Position numbers and translations under genes: made by a program
The notes under the pieces: model-generated
Databases searched by the model: none
Told to the model about the DNA's origin: nothing
The model's input: the letters and a program-made list of their open reading frames with translations, nothing else
Source: Cepaea hortensis
Taxonomy: Eukaryota > Mollusca > Gastropoda > Stylommatophora > Helicidae
DNA: 64,000 nucleotides
Reading direction: 5' to 3'
NCBI GenBank assembly: GCA_963921405.1
Contig: OY992896.1
Coordinates: 73,273,891 to 73,337,890, forward strand
Shown: one piece after another, positions 55,851 through 64,000 of the stretch
Numbering within the stretch: the first letter of the stretch is position 1
Layout: the number at the start of each line of letters is the position of its first letter

Positions 55851-57893
55851 TCTTGTTCGATTTTTCTCAACCTGTGTCTTCCATGTCAGGCGACGATCAA
55901 AGGTGACTCCTAGATAGTTTGGATTTTCTTCATGGCACAATATTTTTCCATTCAATACCAGCTTAGGTTGCTGAGTTTTATTTGAGAGGGAGAACACTGT
56001 GCATGTTGTTTTCTCCTCACTTATCTTCACTAGCCATGATTTTGACCAGTCCTCTAGCGCTAATAAGGCTTGCTGTATTCTGCTGTTAGCTGTACTAATA
56101 TATTCTTCAGATGTCCATATGGCTAGGTCATCTGCAAAGGAGGATGTGTGTACTCTGGCTGGAAAATTTTCTGTGATGTCATTTATATATGCTAGGAGTA
56201 ATGTTGGTGAAAGAACTCCTCCTTGAGGGACACCTTGCTCCAACATCATCATTTTGCTTGTTTGTCCTTGTACTTTTGTCCTGGCAGTTCTGTTCTCAAG
56301 GTAGTGGCTGATCCATTTATACATTTTTCCACAAACATGCATTTTTTGCAGTTTTACTTTCAGTCCTTCCTTCCATACTTTATCAAATGCTTTTTCTAAA
56401 TCTATCCAGTCCGCGAGTGTGTGCTTTTTCTCTTGGAAGGCATCCTCTATTTCCTGAGCTATATAGGTTATTTGATCTTCAGTGGATCTGTACTTTCTGA
56501 ATCCTGCTTGGTGTGGTGTTAAGAGTTTGTTTTCTTCCAGATGCCATGTTAGCCTGCCATTGATAATGCGTTCCATTAATTTTCCTACACAGCTAAGTAG
56601 ACTGATAGGTCGATAGCCATTTGGTTCTTCCAGGTCTTTTCCTTTCTTTGGGACTGGTATTAGTATAGCTTCCTTCCATGCCTGTGGGACTATTCCTCTC
56701 TTCCAGCTGTTATTTAGGACTGCTAGTAGTTTCTTTTTTGCCTTTGTCCCTAGTCCTATTAGCATTTCATTTGTGATTCCATCCTTTCCTGGTGATTTCT
56801 TCTTTTTTAGAGTATTCATTGCCTGTTCCATTTCTTCCATTGTTAGATTTGCCATCATATATTCTGCTGCTGTCTCTGTATTTCTATGATGTATCTGTTT
56901 GTCTTTGATTGCTTTCTTCTGTTCGGTTGTAATATCAATGTGGTTTGCATTTGCATAGTGTTCCATTAGTGCATTTGCAGCCTTTTTTCCTGTAAGCAAG
57001 GCATTTCCTTGTTTAATTATTTGTTTGTTTCTAGGTCCTTCATTGTTCATGGCTTTCACTAGTTTCCATAGTTTGTTTCCATCCCTGTCAAAATTCAGGT
57101 TTTCTGTTTTTCCCCTCCAACAATCTCTTGTTGTTTGATTTACTGTTCTTTTATATTTTGCTGAGATGGCTTTGAGAGAGATGTTCGCTTCAATTGTTTG
57201 TTCTCTCTCTGCTGTCTTCCTGGCATCTTCAACTTTGTCCTCCAAACTTTGTAGTTCTTCAGTCCAGTATGGTTTGTAATTTTTCCTCGCTCCTCTTGGA
57301 ATGGACTCAGTGGCTGCCTGTATTATCGCTCTGTTTAGACTTTCCACCATTTGCTTTATGTTGCCATATCGTGTATTTATGTTTTCACAATATTTGTCTG
57401 TTAATATGGCAAATCTGTCCCAATCTGCTCGTTTGTAATTCCAGCGGGGCAAGGGCTTTTGCTCCTGTGGAACATACTCAATATTCATTACAAGCTTGAT
57501 TGGTCTGTGGTCACTACCTGCTAATTGGTCCAGCACATGGCGATCTATTTTGTGGAGGATGTCTCCTGTGCAGAAAGCTAAGTCTGGAGTAGAAGTGGTA
57601 AGCCATCTTCTGGAGTAGAAGCTCGGTGTGTCATCCGCTTTGTTGAGTAGATGGAGATTTGAGTCTATTTCCCAGTCCTCCAATTCATCTCCTCTTTTGT
57701 CAGTATCTGGGTATCCCCATCTTTCTGAACGGCTATTAAAGTCTCCGACAATAATGCTGTTTGTGTCAGTTATTTTCATGTTTGAGAGTGTAAGGTCCTT
57801 ATCTGCTGGGCTATACAGATTGTAGATTCTTATTTTCACGTCCTTTATCATTATATCAACACCTATAATTTCCGTTTGGTTGTCAGAGATCAC
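55716..57893 (-). pseudogene. LINE ORF2, endonuclease C-terminal half and reverse transcriptase
   Basis: 725-codon open frame. The endonuclease part has SIIVGDFNSRSERWGYPDTD (GDFN) and LAGSDHRPIKLVM (SDHRP). RT motifs follow: KKKKSPGKDGITNEMLIGLG, GYRPISLLSCVGKLMERIIN, HQAGFRKYRSTEDQITYIAQ, WIDLEKAFDKVW (first catalytic Asp), QGVPQGGVLSPTLLLAYIND and SSFADDLAIW (FADD, catalytic pair). NYLGVTFDRRLTWKTQVEK closes the core. All RT catalytic residues are present. The last 45 or so codons (from about 55850 down) are out of frame relative to the family. The true protein starts upstream, across a stop at 58029-58031. Confidence 0.93.
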
Positions 57894-58307
57894 AGATACT
57901 TCGCTGCAAGGTATTGTATTTCGTGTAAGTATTAGAACTCCTCCTTTGTGTCCTTCACGGTCGAAACTTGTGGCCTGATATCCTCTGACTGAGAATTTGT
58001 GATTGGCGTTGAGGTGTGTCTCTTGAATTCATGCCACATCTATTCTATCTTTATGAAGACGCTGTGTTAGGGAGTCTTTCTTCTTGTAAACTCCTTCGGC
58101 ATTCCACTGTAGTATGTTGAGTGTCCAGGGTATTTGGTCAATAGCTCTTAACCTACTCCTCTGTGCCTTGACTCCACAGCACAGGGGAAGGTGACCACCA
58201 GTAGTCGTGGGTGGACCCCCTCGAGGCAGAGGGCCCGGCACTATCGCCGCCTGATGGGACTTCACGGGATTAGCACCATAACGATTAATTTTGATTTGTG
58301 ACATCAT
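57894..58307 (-). pseudogene. LINE ORF2, endonuclease N-terminal half with one premature stop
   Basis: From the high-coordinate end, the same frame as the RT reads WTLNILQWNAEGVYKKKDSL and TQRLHKDRIDVA, then a TGA (58029-58031). It resumes IQETHLNANHKFSVRGYQ and GHKGGVLILTRNTIP, joining the 725-codon frame without another break. NILQWNAEG and QETHL are the first two metal-site motifs of LINE endonucleases. The initiation codon of the original protein is uncertain. Confidence 0.88.
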
Positions 58308-58316
58308 GAATTAAGT

Positions 58317-58617
58317 TACGTTGCACTGCTTTGTCAAGCCTGTGGCTCAGTACATCCGATTTCGACAAGCATTTTTCGGGATGCTTTCCCTAGCCGTTGA
58401 CTGTCCCCAGTCTACCTACAAGGCAGCAGGTTTGTGCGTCGCTTCGTCTGGTCCCTCTCCCTTGACCTGTCCGACATGGGTGACCCTACCAGTAGCTGTG
58501 CTACCGTCGGCATAGCTCTTGGGGTCATTGGAACGCGCAAGCCCCTCTACCTCGTCAAGGTGGACGCACGTCAGAGGGGACACTTGAGTTCAAAGCGAGT
58601 GAGTGCAAAAAAAAAAA
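58317..58617 (+). repeat. Dispersed repeat R, uninterrupted copy, with A-rich end
   Basis: It runs TTGCACTGCTTTGTCAAGCC, AGCATTTTTCGGGATGCTTT, GGTGACCCTACCAGTAGCTG, GGCATAGCTCTTGGGGTCAT, then GACACTTGAGTTCAAAGCGA and a run of A. A related copy at 63605-64000 is split by HP copy g. The 3' CTTGAGTTCAAAGC segment is shared with SINE family 1. Confidence 0.78.
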
Positions 58618-58919
58618 AAATTCCCACATCAAGGTGGTTTTTGAAAATTGACCTAGACTTCCAGGTCGACCCAATTTAAAATGGGTACCAGGAATTATGG
58701 GAAGAGAAGGCAGCTGGCGTGATATTGACCACATTGGACTGGGAGTGCTGGTTGGTCAATACAACTACGGGCCTAGTTCTGTATGCCCAATACACTTTGA
58801 GGTGTGCAAAATGGTGTTTTACTTTTGTGACTTTTTATGTTCTTCTGCATCAATGCCAAACTGGCATATTGTGTTGCTAGCAGAGGCAATTGTCTGTAAT
58901 CTGTTTACTTTACAAATAT
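58618..58919. other. Intronic spacer, no gene seen
   Basis: No feature was recognised. Confidence 0.4.
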
Positions 58920-58923
58920 TTTA

Positions 58924-59110
58924 GTGACATTTGAACACATTGATAATGAGGTACTTTTGTGACATTTGTACACATTGCTAAAGAGTTTCTTTTGTGACAT
59001 TTGTACACATTGATAATGAGGTTCTTTTGTGACATTTATACACATTGCTAATGAGGTTCTTTTGTGACATTTGTACACATTGATAATGAGGTTATTTTGT
59101 GACTTTTCAG
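58924..59110. repeat. 35-bp minisatellite running into the carrier 3' splice site
   Basis: GTGACATTTGTACACATTGA followed by TAATGAGGTTCTTTT recurs at 58924, 58959, 58994, 59029 and 59064. The sixth, partial unit is the splice acceptor itself: GTGACTTTTCAG joined to exon bases ACACATTG. The repeat therefore shares both intron and exon sequence with the junction. Confidence 0.93.
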
Positions 59111-59188
59111 ACACATTGTACAAACTGAAGGAGTAAAAGGATTGTTCAAAGGTCTTGGGCCCACTTTAGTTGGAGTAGCTCCGTCTCG
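59111..59188 (+). CDS. Mitochondrial carrier exon (SLC25A33/36-like), second found exon
   Basis: 78-nt exon with acceptor TTTTGTGACTTTTCAG and donor GTGAGT. After the shared Arg codon (CG from the previous exon plus A) it reads HIVQTEGVKGLFKGLGPTL then VGVAPSR, ending CG| in phase 2. EG-x-x-G-LF-x-G-L is the conserved matrix helix segment that follows the first carrier signature ([DE]G-x-x-x-x-[WYF]-[KR]-G), and PTLVGVAPSR leads into the second transmembrane helix. The next exon (expected A-x-YF...) was not found in the 4.8 kb to the window end, so that intron probably continues beyond it. Confidence 0.92.
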
Positions 59189-59235
59189 GTGAGTTCCGGT
59201 GTATTGTCTTTGTTTTGTCCTGTAGCAGGAAGCTA

Positions 59236-59445
59236 TGTTGGGCATTTTATGAGAAGAAATGAATTAGAGAACTTGGTGACAACTGGCAAGGTTGAGGGGA
59301 AAAGAACAAAGGGAAGGCAGAGAAGTAAATATCTGGATGACTTGACTACATGGCGTGGTTGAGACAAGTGATCCATGACTCTGGTGGATGTGTAAGATGG
59401 TGAAACATGACCGGCCATGCTTACTGGTATGGAACATGATGATGA
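59236..59445 (+). pseudogene. LINE RT C-terminal tail, first of two in tandem
   Basis: It reads MRRNELENLVTTGKVEGKRT then KGRQRSKYLDDLTTWRG, followed by stops. It is a shorter, more decayed relative of the segment that follows. Confidence 0.7.
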
Positions 59446-59474
59446 TGAGGAACCTGCTGTGGACAAGTGAAGTG

Positions 59475-59893
59475 TTGGTCACATTTTGTAGACCCGAGTG
59501 CACAGCGCGGACAATGAGCAGACAAGCTGAAAAACAACTGATGGCTGTGGAAATGTGGTTTCTGAGGAAAGTGCAACGAATACCATGGACAGACAGAAAA
59601 GCCAATGAACAATTTCTTCAAGAAACAAATGAAGATCGTAAACTGATTAGAGACATTAGACGTAGACAGTCAAAATGTTTTGGATATATTATGAGAAGAA
59701 ATGAATTGGAGAACTTTGTGACAACTGGCAAGATTGAAGGGAAGAGACCAAGGGGAAAACCGAGAAGTAAATACCTGGATGGCTTGGCCATGTGGCATGG
59801 TTGAGACAGGAACATGGAGCTGATCCACGACTCTGGTGATCGAGTGAGATGGCAGAACATGACTGCCCACGCTTATCGGCATGGCACATGATG
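59475..59893 (+). pseudogene. LINE RT C-terminal tail, second of two in tandem
   Basis: An open frame covers MSRQAEKQLMAVEMWFLRKV, QRIPWTDRKANEQFLQETNE, RKLIRDIRRRQSKCFGYIMR, RNELENFVTTGKIEGKRPRG and SKYLDGLAMWHG. A stop then precedes the usual ending TAHAYRHGT. This is the full length of the post-palm tail. It is the best-preserved member of the group seen at 345, 7395 and 51555. The RT core is absent. Confidence 0.78.
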
Positions 59894-59899
59894 AATGGA

Positions 59900-60180
59900 T
59901 GGATGGAGTGCACAGAAGACTTTGTGCTAGTCTTTTTCTCCCATAGTCGAGAGCGGACACCGAGCGCTCGTCCAGCCGCGCTTTTATCTTTGTCAGCGTA
60001 ACGCCCTAACTGTAAACAGATACGATCAAAATTCTGATGTATAATTAACCTTAATGTATGATGTGTGCATAATTAAACTTATCATTGGAGTAATCATAAT
60101 GAATAACTACATGTCATTGGGTGGGATGATTGAGGTGAATTATTTTATGAACAAAATGGGTTCAAGTGTTAAACTGTCAG
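59900..60180. other. Spacer, no gene seen
   Basis: AT-rich; no feature was recognised. Confidence 0.4.
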
Positions 60181-60186
60181 TGTATG

Positions 60187-60475
60187 TCAACGTGGCCGAA
60201 TGGATCACATGTTCTTAAACATCCGGTGTGCTGATGGTGAGGTAAGGGGTTCAACCCCTACACCGGACAGCTGGACTAAAATGTTGACCTGTCGTCCTCG
60301 ACTTGGGGGCATAAATTACAAGCACCTCTGAATTCGGAGTGGGTTTGCCTGATGGCAAGGGACTCTTAATAGAGAAAGCTAATCCACATGTAAAATTTAG
60401 TCCAGCACTACTATAATTAGTGTGAATGAACTATGCTTGAGTTCAAAGCAAGCGATCACAAAATAAAAAAGAAAA
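60187..60475 (+). mobile_element. tRNA-derived SINE family 1, full copy with tail
   Basis: The head is AACGTGGCCGAATGGATCAC, with B-box region AGGGGTTCAACCCCTACACC, then ACTAAAATGTTGACCTGTCG, CATAAATTACAAGCACCTCT, GGTTTGCCTGATGGCAAGG and TTTAGTCCAGCACTACTATA. The tail is GCTTGAGTTCAAAGCAAGCG followed by A-rich DNA. It is the only copy showing the complete head-to-tail order. Confidence 0.88.
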
Positions 60476-60564
60476 CTGTCAGTGTGGTGTCATCTCCGTG
60501 ATTTATTTGTGGTTGCAGTTTTTGGTGATTATTTGCTGATGAAGGCTTGTTGCCAGAATGTGAA

Positions 60565-60655
60565 CAGTTAGTTGCATGTCCTTTACAGGATATTGCAATC
60601 AACCCCAGCATTTGTTGGCTGTTTTTGATTTACAGGCAAATTTACTTCACACAAG
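60565..60655 (-). mobile_element. tRNA-derived SINE family 2, 3' fragment
   Basis: The plus strand carries GTTAGTTGCATGTCCTTTAC, GCAATCAACCCCAGCATTTG and a final ACAGGCAAATTTAC, then leaves the family. Confidence 0.75.
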
Positions 60656-61085
60656 CTTCTTCCAGTCCCATCTCATGATGTATCCACCCACCTGTAGCTT
60701 TGTCTTCATCTTGAACGCTTCCCCTCCCCAGCACACCATTGAACAAGGAGCTGTGTCTTTTTATATGGCCAAAGTAGTTGTCTGACCTTGGCCGCCTGCA
60801 GTTGTGTTTTCCTAAATCCCAGTTTTGATTAAAGTTTGTTTTATTCTCCGGTCACTAGATACTTCCAATGAATCTATATAACCTTATTTGAGAACTTCTA
60901 GAGCTAACATTTTAAAGCATTATACTTTTTATTTGCCGGTGGCGTGCATTTTGCAATCTGTTTTCTCTGTTTTTTCTTGCTTTCTAAGTTAGACCTTCTT
61001 TTTCAACCTTGTTACCATTTGCAAGTCCTGGTTTTTAATTGTCACTGAGTACATTTTAATAATTACAGTTTACAATTCGCAGTGT
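60656..61085. other. Spacer, no gene seen
   Basis: No feature was recognised. Confidence 0.4.
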
Positions 61086-61102
61086 CTAGTGATAATTAAT
61101 CT

Positions 61103-61103
<1 letters not shown>

Positions 61104-61186
<83 letters not shown>

Positions 61187-61220
61187 CTCTCTGTGTCTCT
61201 CTATCTCTGTGTGTGTGAGA
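61104..61220. repeat. (CT)n microsatellite
   Basis: A pure CT run from about 61104 to 61182, then CTGTGTCTCT variants, followed by a GA-rich stretch on the same strand near 61214-61240 that could pair with it. Confidence 0.97.
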
Positions 61221-61240
61221 GAGAAAGAAAAAGAGAGAGA

Positions 61241-61685
61241 GGCCAGTAATCATTAATAGAGCACATATTTTGATTTTCTATACACTCATCACTTAAAAAA
61301 AATAATTTAAAACATCTGTTTGCTTTTCTTTCCCATAGCATATTTTTGTACAATTTCTCCCTTTTGTTTCTTTTTTCTTTTTTCTCTATTTGTTTCTAGA
61401 ACTTCATTAGCCTAGGGCTTTGAGAGTTTTGCTTACATCTTGTTCGTATATCATTGATTATTATCTGCTGCCATTATTTTCAATTATCGCTTCTTATCTG
61501 AGCTAATTAACTACCGAAGTAAAAGACTGCTATGGCAGTGTTATTTCTTGCCACCACAAGCAACGCACCATGTGGTGATCAACTGCCGTCTGTGTGTCTC
61601 AAGCAAGACATGCTGTGTTATATCTTTTGTTGGGTCTGAACATACTAAGAAATCTGGCTAGGTATTTTAACATGTAGCACAGTAT
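61241..61685. other. Spacer, no gene seen
   Basis: No feature was recognised. Confidence 0.4.
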
Positions 61686-61694
61686 ATACAAGCT

Positions 61695-61890
61695 AAAGGG
61701 CAGGAGGATTGACTTCACTGCACCGTATTTGACCCCTGTAGCCCAGTCTCTCTACAGTATGGCGAGCCGCCTGTCAATAGCATTGCAGAAAGCACAAACT
61801 GTTGCTCCAAATGGTCTGAACAGCATAGTCCAAAAGTAAACCCGTGACCTTCAGAGTTTAGTTGAGACTAGATCAAACACCACAGCACTT
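61695..61890 (-). mobile_element. tRNA-derived SINE family 3, decayed copy
   Basis: The plus strand shows GGATTGACTTCACTGCACCG, TGTAGCCCAGTCTCTCTACA, GCAGAAAGCACAAACTGTTG and AACCCGTGACCTTCAGAG in the order of the 46205 copy. Confidence 0.6.
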
Positions 61891-62087
61891 GGCATATTCC
61901 CATTCACACTCCATTCTCATCTTCAACAACCAGCAAAGAGTCCCAATGTTAATGGTACCAGCTGCAGTCTGAATGTGTGTCTGTCTGATATGAACTGATT
62001 GTCAGCCAGATCCTCTGGTCACTCACTCCCTGCAGCACCATTTTCTCCAGGTCATGCTGATGTATCTGTTCTTCCACACTACTTTAG

Positions 62088-62385
62088 TTTAGTTTAGTTT
62101 AGTCGACGGATCATCATCACGGCACATGGGTGTAACCCATAAGTGCTCTGTTTGATTCCTAACTCAAGCCTGAGTCTGGAGAATCTCAGCTCAGTGCATG
62201 AACTCTGTAGCACCGGCGAGGAACCTGAAATACTTTGGGTAGATTTTTAACTAAAAATTTTGTCCGGGCAGCTCTATTAGGCTACTCTTTTTCGATTTCC
62301 AACTGCCAAGGGATTTTTTATGTGTGCAACAATACACATGGGCGTCCGATCTCACTACCCAGAACCAGGGGAAATTTTGTTACTA
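62088..62385 (-). mobile_element. tRNA-derived SINE family 4, body without head
   Basis: TTTAGTTTAGTCGACGGATC, GGCACATGGGTGTAACCCAT, GAGTCTGGAGAATCTCAG, GAAATACTTTGGGTAGATTT and GCCAAGGGATTTTTTATGTG match 7882-8170. The tRNA-like head is missing. Confidence 0.8.
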
Positions 62386-62890
62386 GAAGTCTGCCATGCC
62401 GTAAGTCCATCTTCGCTGTGCTTTGCCATGTGGATATGTTCGAACTTACAGAAGGAACTGGCTCATTAAAACGGCGTAACGATAAGTCTTTGAATTCACT
62501 GATGAACTTTGAAATACGAAGTAAACATCGGAGCTCAGGAAAACTAACACCGCTTTATTACAGAATTGACAGAGTCATGATACATTTTGTGGTGTACAAT
62601 TAGAGTTCCCGTTGTTGCCGTGATGGCATCTAATATAAGCGTTCACTAACATTAAGTAATCAAACCTGTTCTACGTTCACCTTGTCGTCACTCAGTAATA
62701 CTTCTCTTTCCTCCGTTCATTCAGGCCGTCCTTGCTGTCATCTTCCTCCGATTCTGTCTAGAGTCTGCCCGTCGTTCTCGAATCCATGGCGTTCCCAATA
62801 TATGCTTCTAGCTGGTATTAACTTGGAGTCCACTGCTAGCCTTCAAACCATCCAATAGCCACACCAAGGTGTTCCCAAATTCCAATACAC
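62386..62890. other. Spacer, no gene seen
   Basis: No feature was recognised. Confidence 0.4.
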
Positions 62891-62929
62891 GACCGTTCAC
62901 CTTGATCGCCGCACAACGTATGTTTTTGT

Positions 62930-63162
62930 TGTCACGATTGCGTTGGTGTGATTTTTCCCGTTGTTAACTCGGCTACTCGTATCTCTTAGTTTCCTGCACT
63001 GTTTACTTTGAGAGTTCCTTACATCCATTCTATGGCGAAATCCAGCACCTGCTCTGTGGCAAAGTCCACATGAAAATATCCTGGCTCTTACCGGGGCTTG
63101 AACCCGGGACCTCCAGCACTCGAGGCGGACACCATACCTTGAGACCACTCAGCCCCCAGACT
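62930..63162 (-). mobile_element. SINE with family-4-type tRNA head and a different body
   Basis: The minus strand starts GGGGGCTGAGTGGTCTCAAG, then GTATGGTGTCCGCCTCGAGT, then GTCCCGGGTTCAAGCCCCGG (canonical B-box). Next comes TAAGAGCCAGGATATTTTCA, unlike the body at 7882. Either the head was exchanged or this is a separate subfamily. Confidence 0.7.
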
Positions 63163-63312
63163 ATTCGTTCCTATGATTCCAAAGAGTCCTGACTATTCGT
63201 TCCTATGATTCCAAAGAGTCCTGACTATTCGTTCCTATGATTCCAAAGAGTCCTGACTATTCGTTCCTATGATTCCAAAGAGTCCTGACTATTCGTTCCT
63301 ATGATTCCAAAA
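63157..63312. repeat. 32-bp minisatellite, nearly 5 units
   Basis: CTATTCGTTCCTATGATTCC followed by AAAGAGTCCTGA repeats perfectly at 32-bp spacing. Perfect identity implies recent expansion. Confidence 0.96.
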
Positions 63313-63375
63313 GGCTCTGACCACATCCGCCTTATCATGCACCAATACCCAACTTAGCAGTGCAGACTCCGCACA
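63307..63375 (-). pseudogene. Short LINE fragment, same family as 4450-5515
   Basis: Minus strand: SALLSWVLVHDKADVVRAFW, against SAKLGVLMHDKADVVAALW at 5212-5268. The DNA identity around GCATGATAAGGC is high. It is the segment just after the RNase H domain. Confidence 0.65.
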
Positions 63376-63604
63376 GAGACCCCAGTAGTGTAGTCTAGTA
63401 CATGTTGCATCTCTGAAAGTAATAGACTGATGAATTTTTATTGTGGCTATTGTCCCCTTAGAGGCACCTGCTGTGAAATCTAAGACTGAAAGCATTAATT
63501 TGTTTCTTCAATCTTCACGATGCCTGTAACAGAAGTTACGCATTTCTCAGTGCATTCTTTTCTTGTGGTATTTGAACAGTTTTGACGAGTTACTGTATAT
63601 TCAA

Positions 63605-64000
63605 AATCGTTTGCCGAGTTATGTTGCACTGTTTCATCAAGCCTGTGGCTCTGAACATCCAACTTCAACAAGCATTTTTTCAGGTTGGCTTTCCCTATCC
63701 TTTGACTGTCCTGAACCTAACCACCAGGCAGCAGGTTTATGTATCCCTCTGTCATGTTCCTGTCTCTTGACCTGTCGGATATATTAGACCCTGCCCCCCG
63801 GGAAGGTTAACCCGGTCAACAAATGCCCGCAGAAGTCGGATGTGTCGGCCTAACGGCGCAAGAACGCAGCTCTGCTGTAAACAGGCACAACGCAATCACA
63901 TCCGAAAAAAAAAAACTCCGGATGAACGAAGAAGAAGAAGAAGAAGACCCTGCCAGTAGCTGCACCACTAAAACATACATCCTGACGAGATTCAACGAAA
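63605..64000 (+). repeat. Dispersed repeat R, copy interrupted by HP copy g
   Basis: TTGCACTGTTTCATCAAGCC, AACTTCAACAAGCATTTTTT and GACTGTCCTGAACCTAACCA match 58317 onward. The repeat stops at AGACCCTGCC (63795) and resumes after the HP element with AGACCCTGCCAGTAGCTGCA. It continues to the window end. Confidence 0.8.
63796..63944 (+). mobile_element. Hairpin-ended element (HP), copy g, with 10-bp target duplication
   Basis: It runs CCCGGGAAGGTTAACCCGGT, CGCAGAAGTCGGATGTGTCG, GCGCAAGAACGCAGCTCTGC and ACAACGCAATCACATCCG, then an A11 loop, CTCCGGATGAACGAAG and a (GAA)n tail. AGACCCTGCC at 63786-63795 is repeated at 63945-63954. It has split repeat R; the uninterrupted relative at about 58475-58490 gives the empty-site sequence. 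Confidence 0.93.

Larger units (their letters stand above)
54200..58320 (-). mobile_element. Non-LTR retrotransposon (EN-RT-RNase H), antisense in the carrier intron
   Basis: The minus-strand element has an apurinic-type endonuclease domain, a reverse transcriptase and a C-terminal RNase H, followed by a 3' region with a duplicated 104-bp piece. EN, RT and RNase H in one polypeptide point to the I/Nimb group among LINE clades, an inference from domain content. A separate ORF1 (gag) was not found upstream, so the copy may be 5'-truncated. One stop and two frameshifts make it inactive, though its low decay suggests a fairly recent insertion. Confidence 0.88.
47857..59110 (+). other. Intron of the carrier gene (11.25 kb)
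   Basis: It runs from the GTAAGT donor at 47857 to the TTTTGTGACTTTTCAG acceptor ending at 59110. It contains repeat Q, minisatellites, SINE families 1 and 2, four HP-related units and a 3.8-kb antisense LINE. The phase is 2 on both sides of the junction, as shown by the join CG|A. Confidence 0.85.

Noticed and set aside
58424..58680. Coding exon in repeat R (frames at 58321-58515 and 58434-58679)
   Set aside because: The same DNA recurs at 63605 with changes that do not respect a frame, and it ends in a poly-A tract, so it is a dispersed repeat.
59189..64000. Next carrier exon (expected to begin A-x-YF after the CG| junction)
   Set aside because: Scanned by eye for an AG acceptor followed by such codons and found none convincing. 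The exon probably lies beyond 64000.

Overview
This is a eukaryotic (metazoan) intergenic and intronic window dominated by repeats. Only two exons of one cellular gene are convincing: 47617-47856 and 59111-59188 on the plus strand. Spliced in phase, they encode the first repeat of a mitochondrial carrier of the SLC25A33/SLC25A36 (pyrimidine nucleotide carrier, yeast Rim2) type. The intron between them is 11.25 kb and full of transposon debris. An invertebrate, probably a mollusc or other lophotrochozoan, fits the low gene density, the many tRNA-derived SINEs and the mix of LINEs, mariner and piggyBac remnants. That assignment is an inference, not something the sequence proves.

Left part (1-10 kb): fragments of non-LTR retrotransposons (RT C-terminal tails and RNase H domains), a mariner element with clear TIRs inside an older repeat, several SINEs, and an old minisatellite near 7.1-8.5 kb broken by two insertions. 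Centre-left (10.02-26.45 kb): the outstanding structure, about 300 head-to-tail copies of a 54-bp unit. The array has a visible history: a block of 6,102 bp (113 units) was duplicated, and the left copy then gained about 2,160 bp (40 units). The very long minus-strand reading frames in it follow from 54 being a multiple of three and are probably not genes. Most units also carry a perfect octamer ATTTGCAT.

Middle (26.5-47 kb): a small minisatellite with two SINE insertions, a second copy of the mariner's host repeat (effectively an empty site), a degenerate retroelement gag-like stretch, 2 kb of CCCACA-type simple repeat, a nearly complete but dead piggyBac element flanked by TTAA, and more SINEs and minisatellites. 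Right part (47-64 kb): the two carrier exons, a 3.8-kb non-LTR retrotransposon on the minus strand with endonuclease, reverse transcriptase and RNase H domains (one stop and two frameshifts), minisatellites, and further SINEs.

The most interesting dispersed family is a roughly 136-bp element with hairpins at both ends, seven copies here. Three copies have clear 10-13 bp target-site duplications, and one sits inside another repeat whose uninterrupted relative lies 5.3 kb away. No bacterial features, CRISPR arrays, rRNA genes or convincing functional tRNA genes were seen. All tRNA-like stretches are SINE heads.
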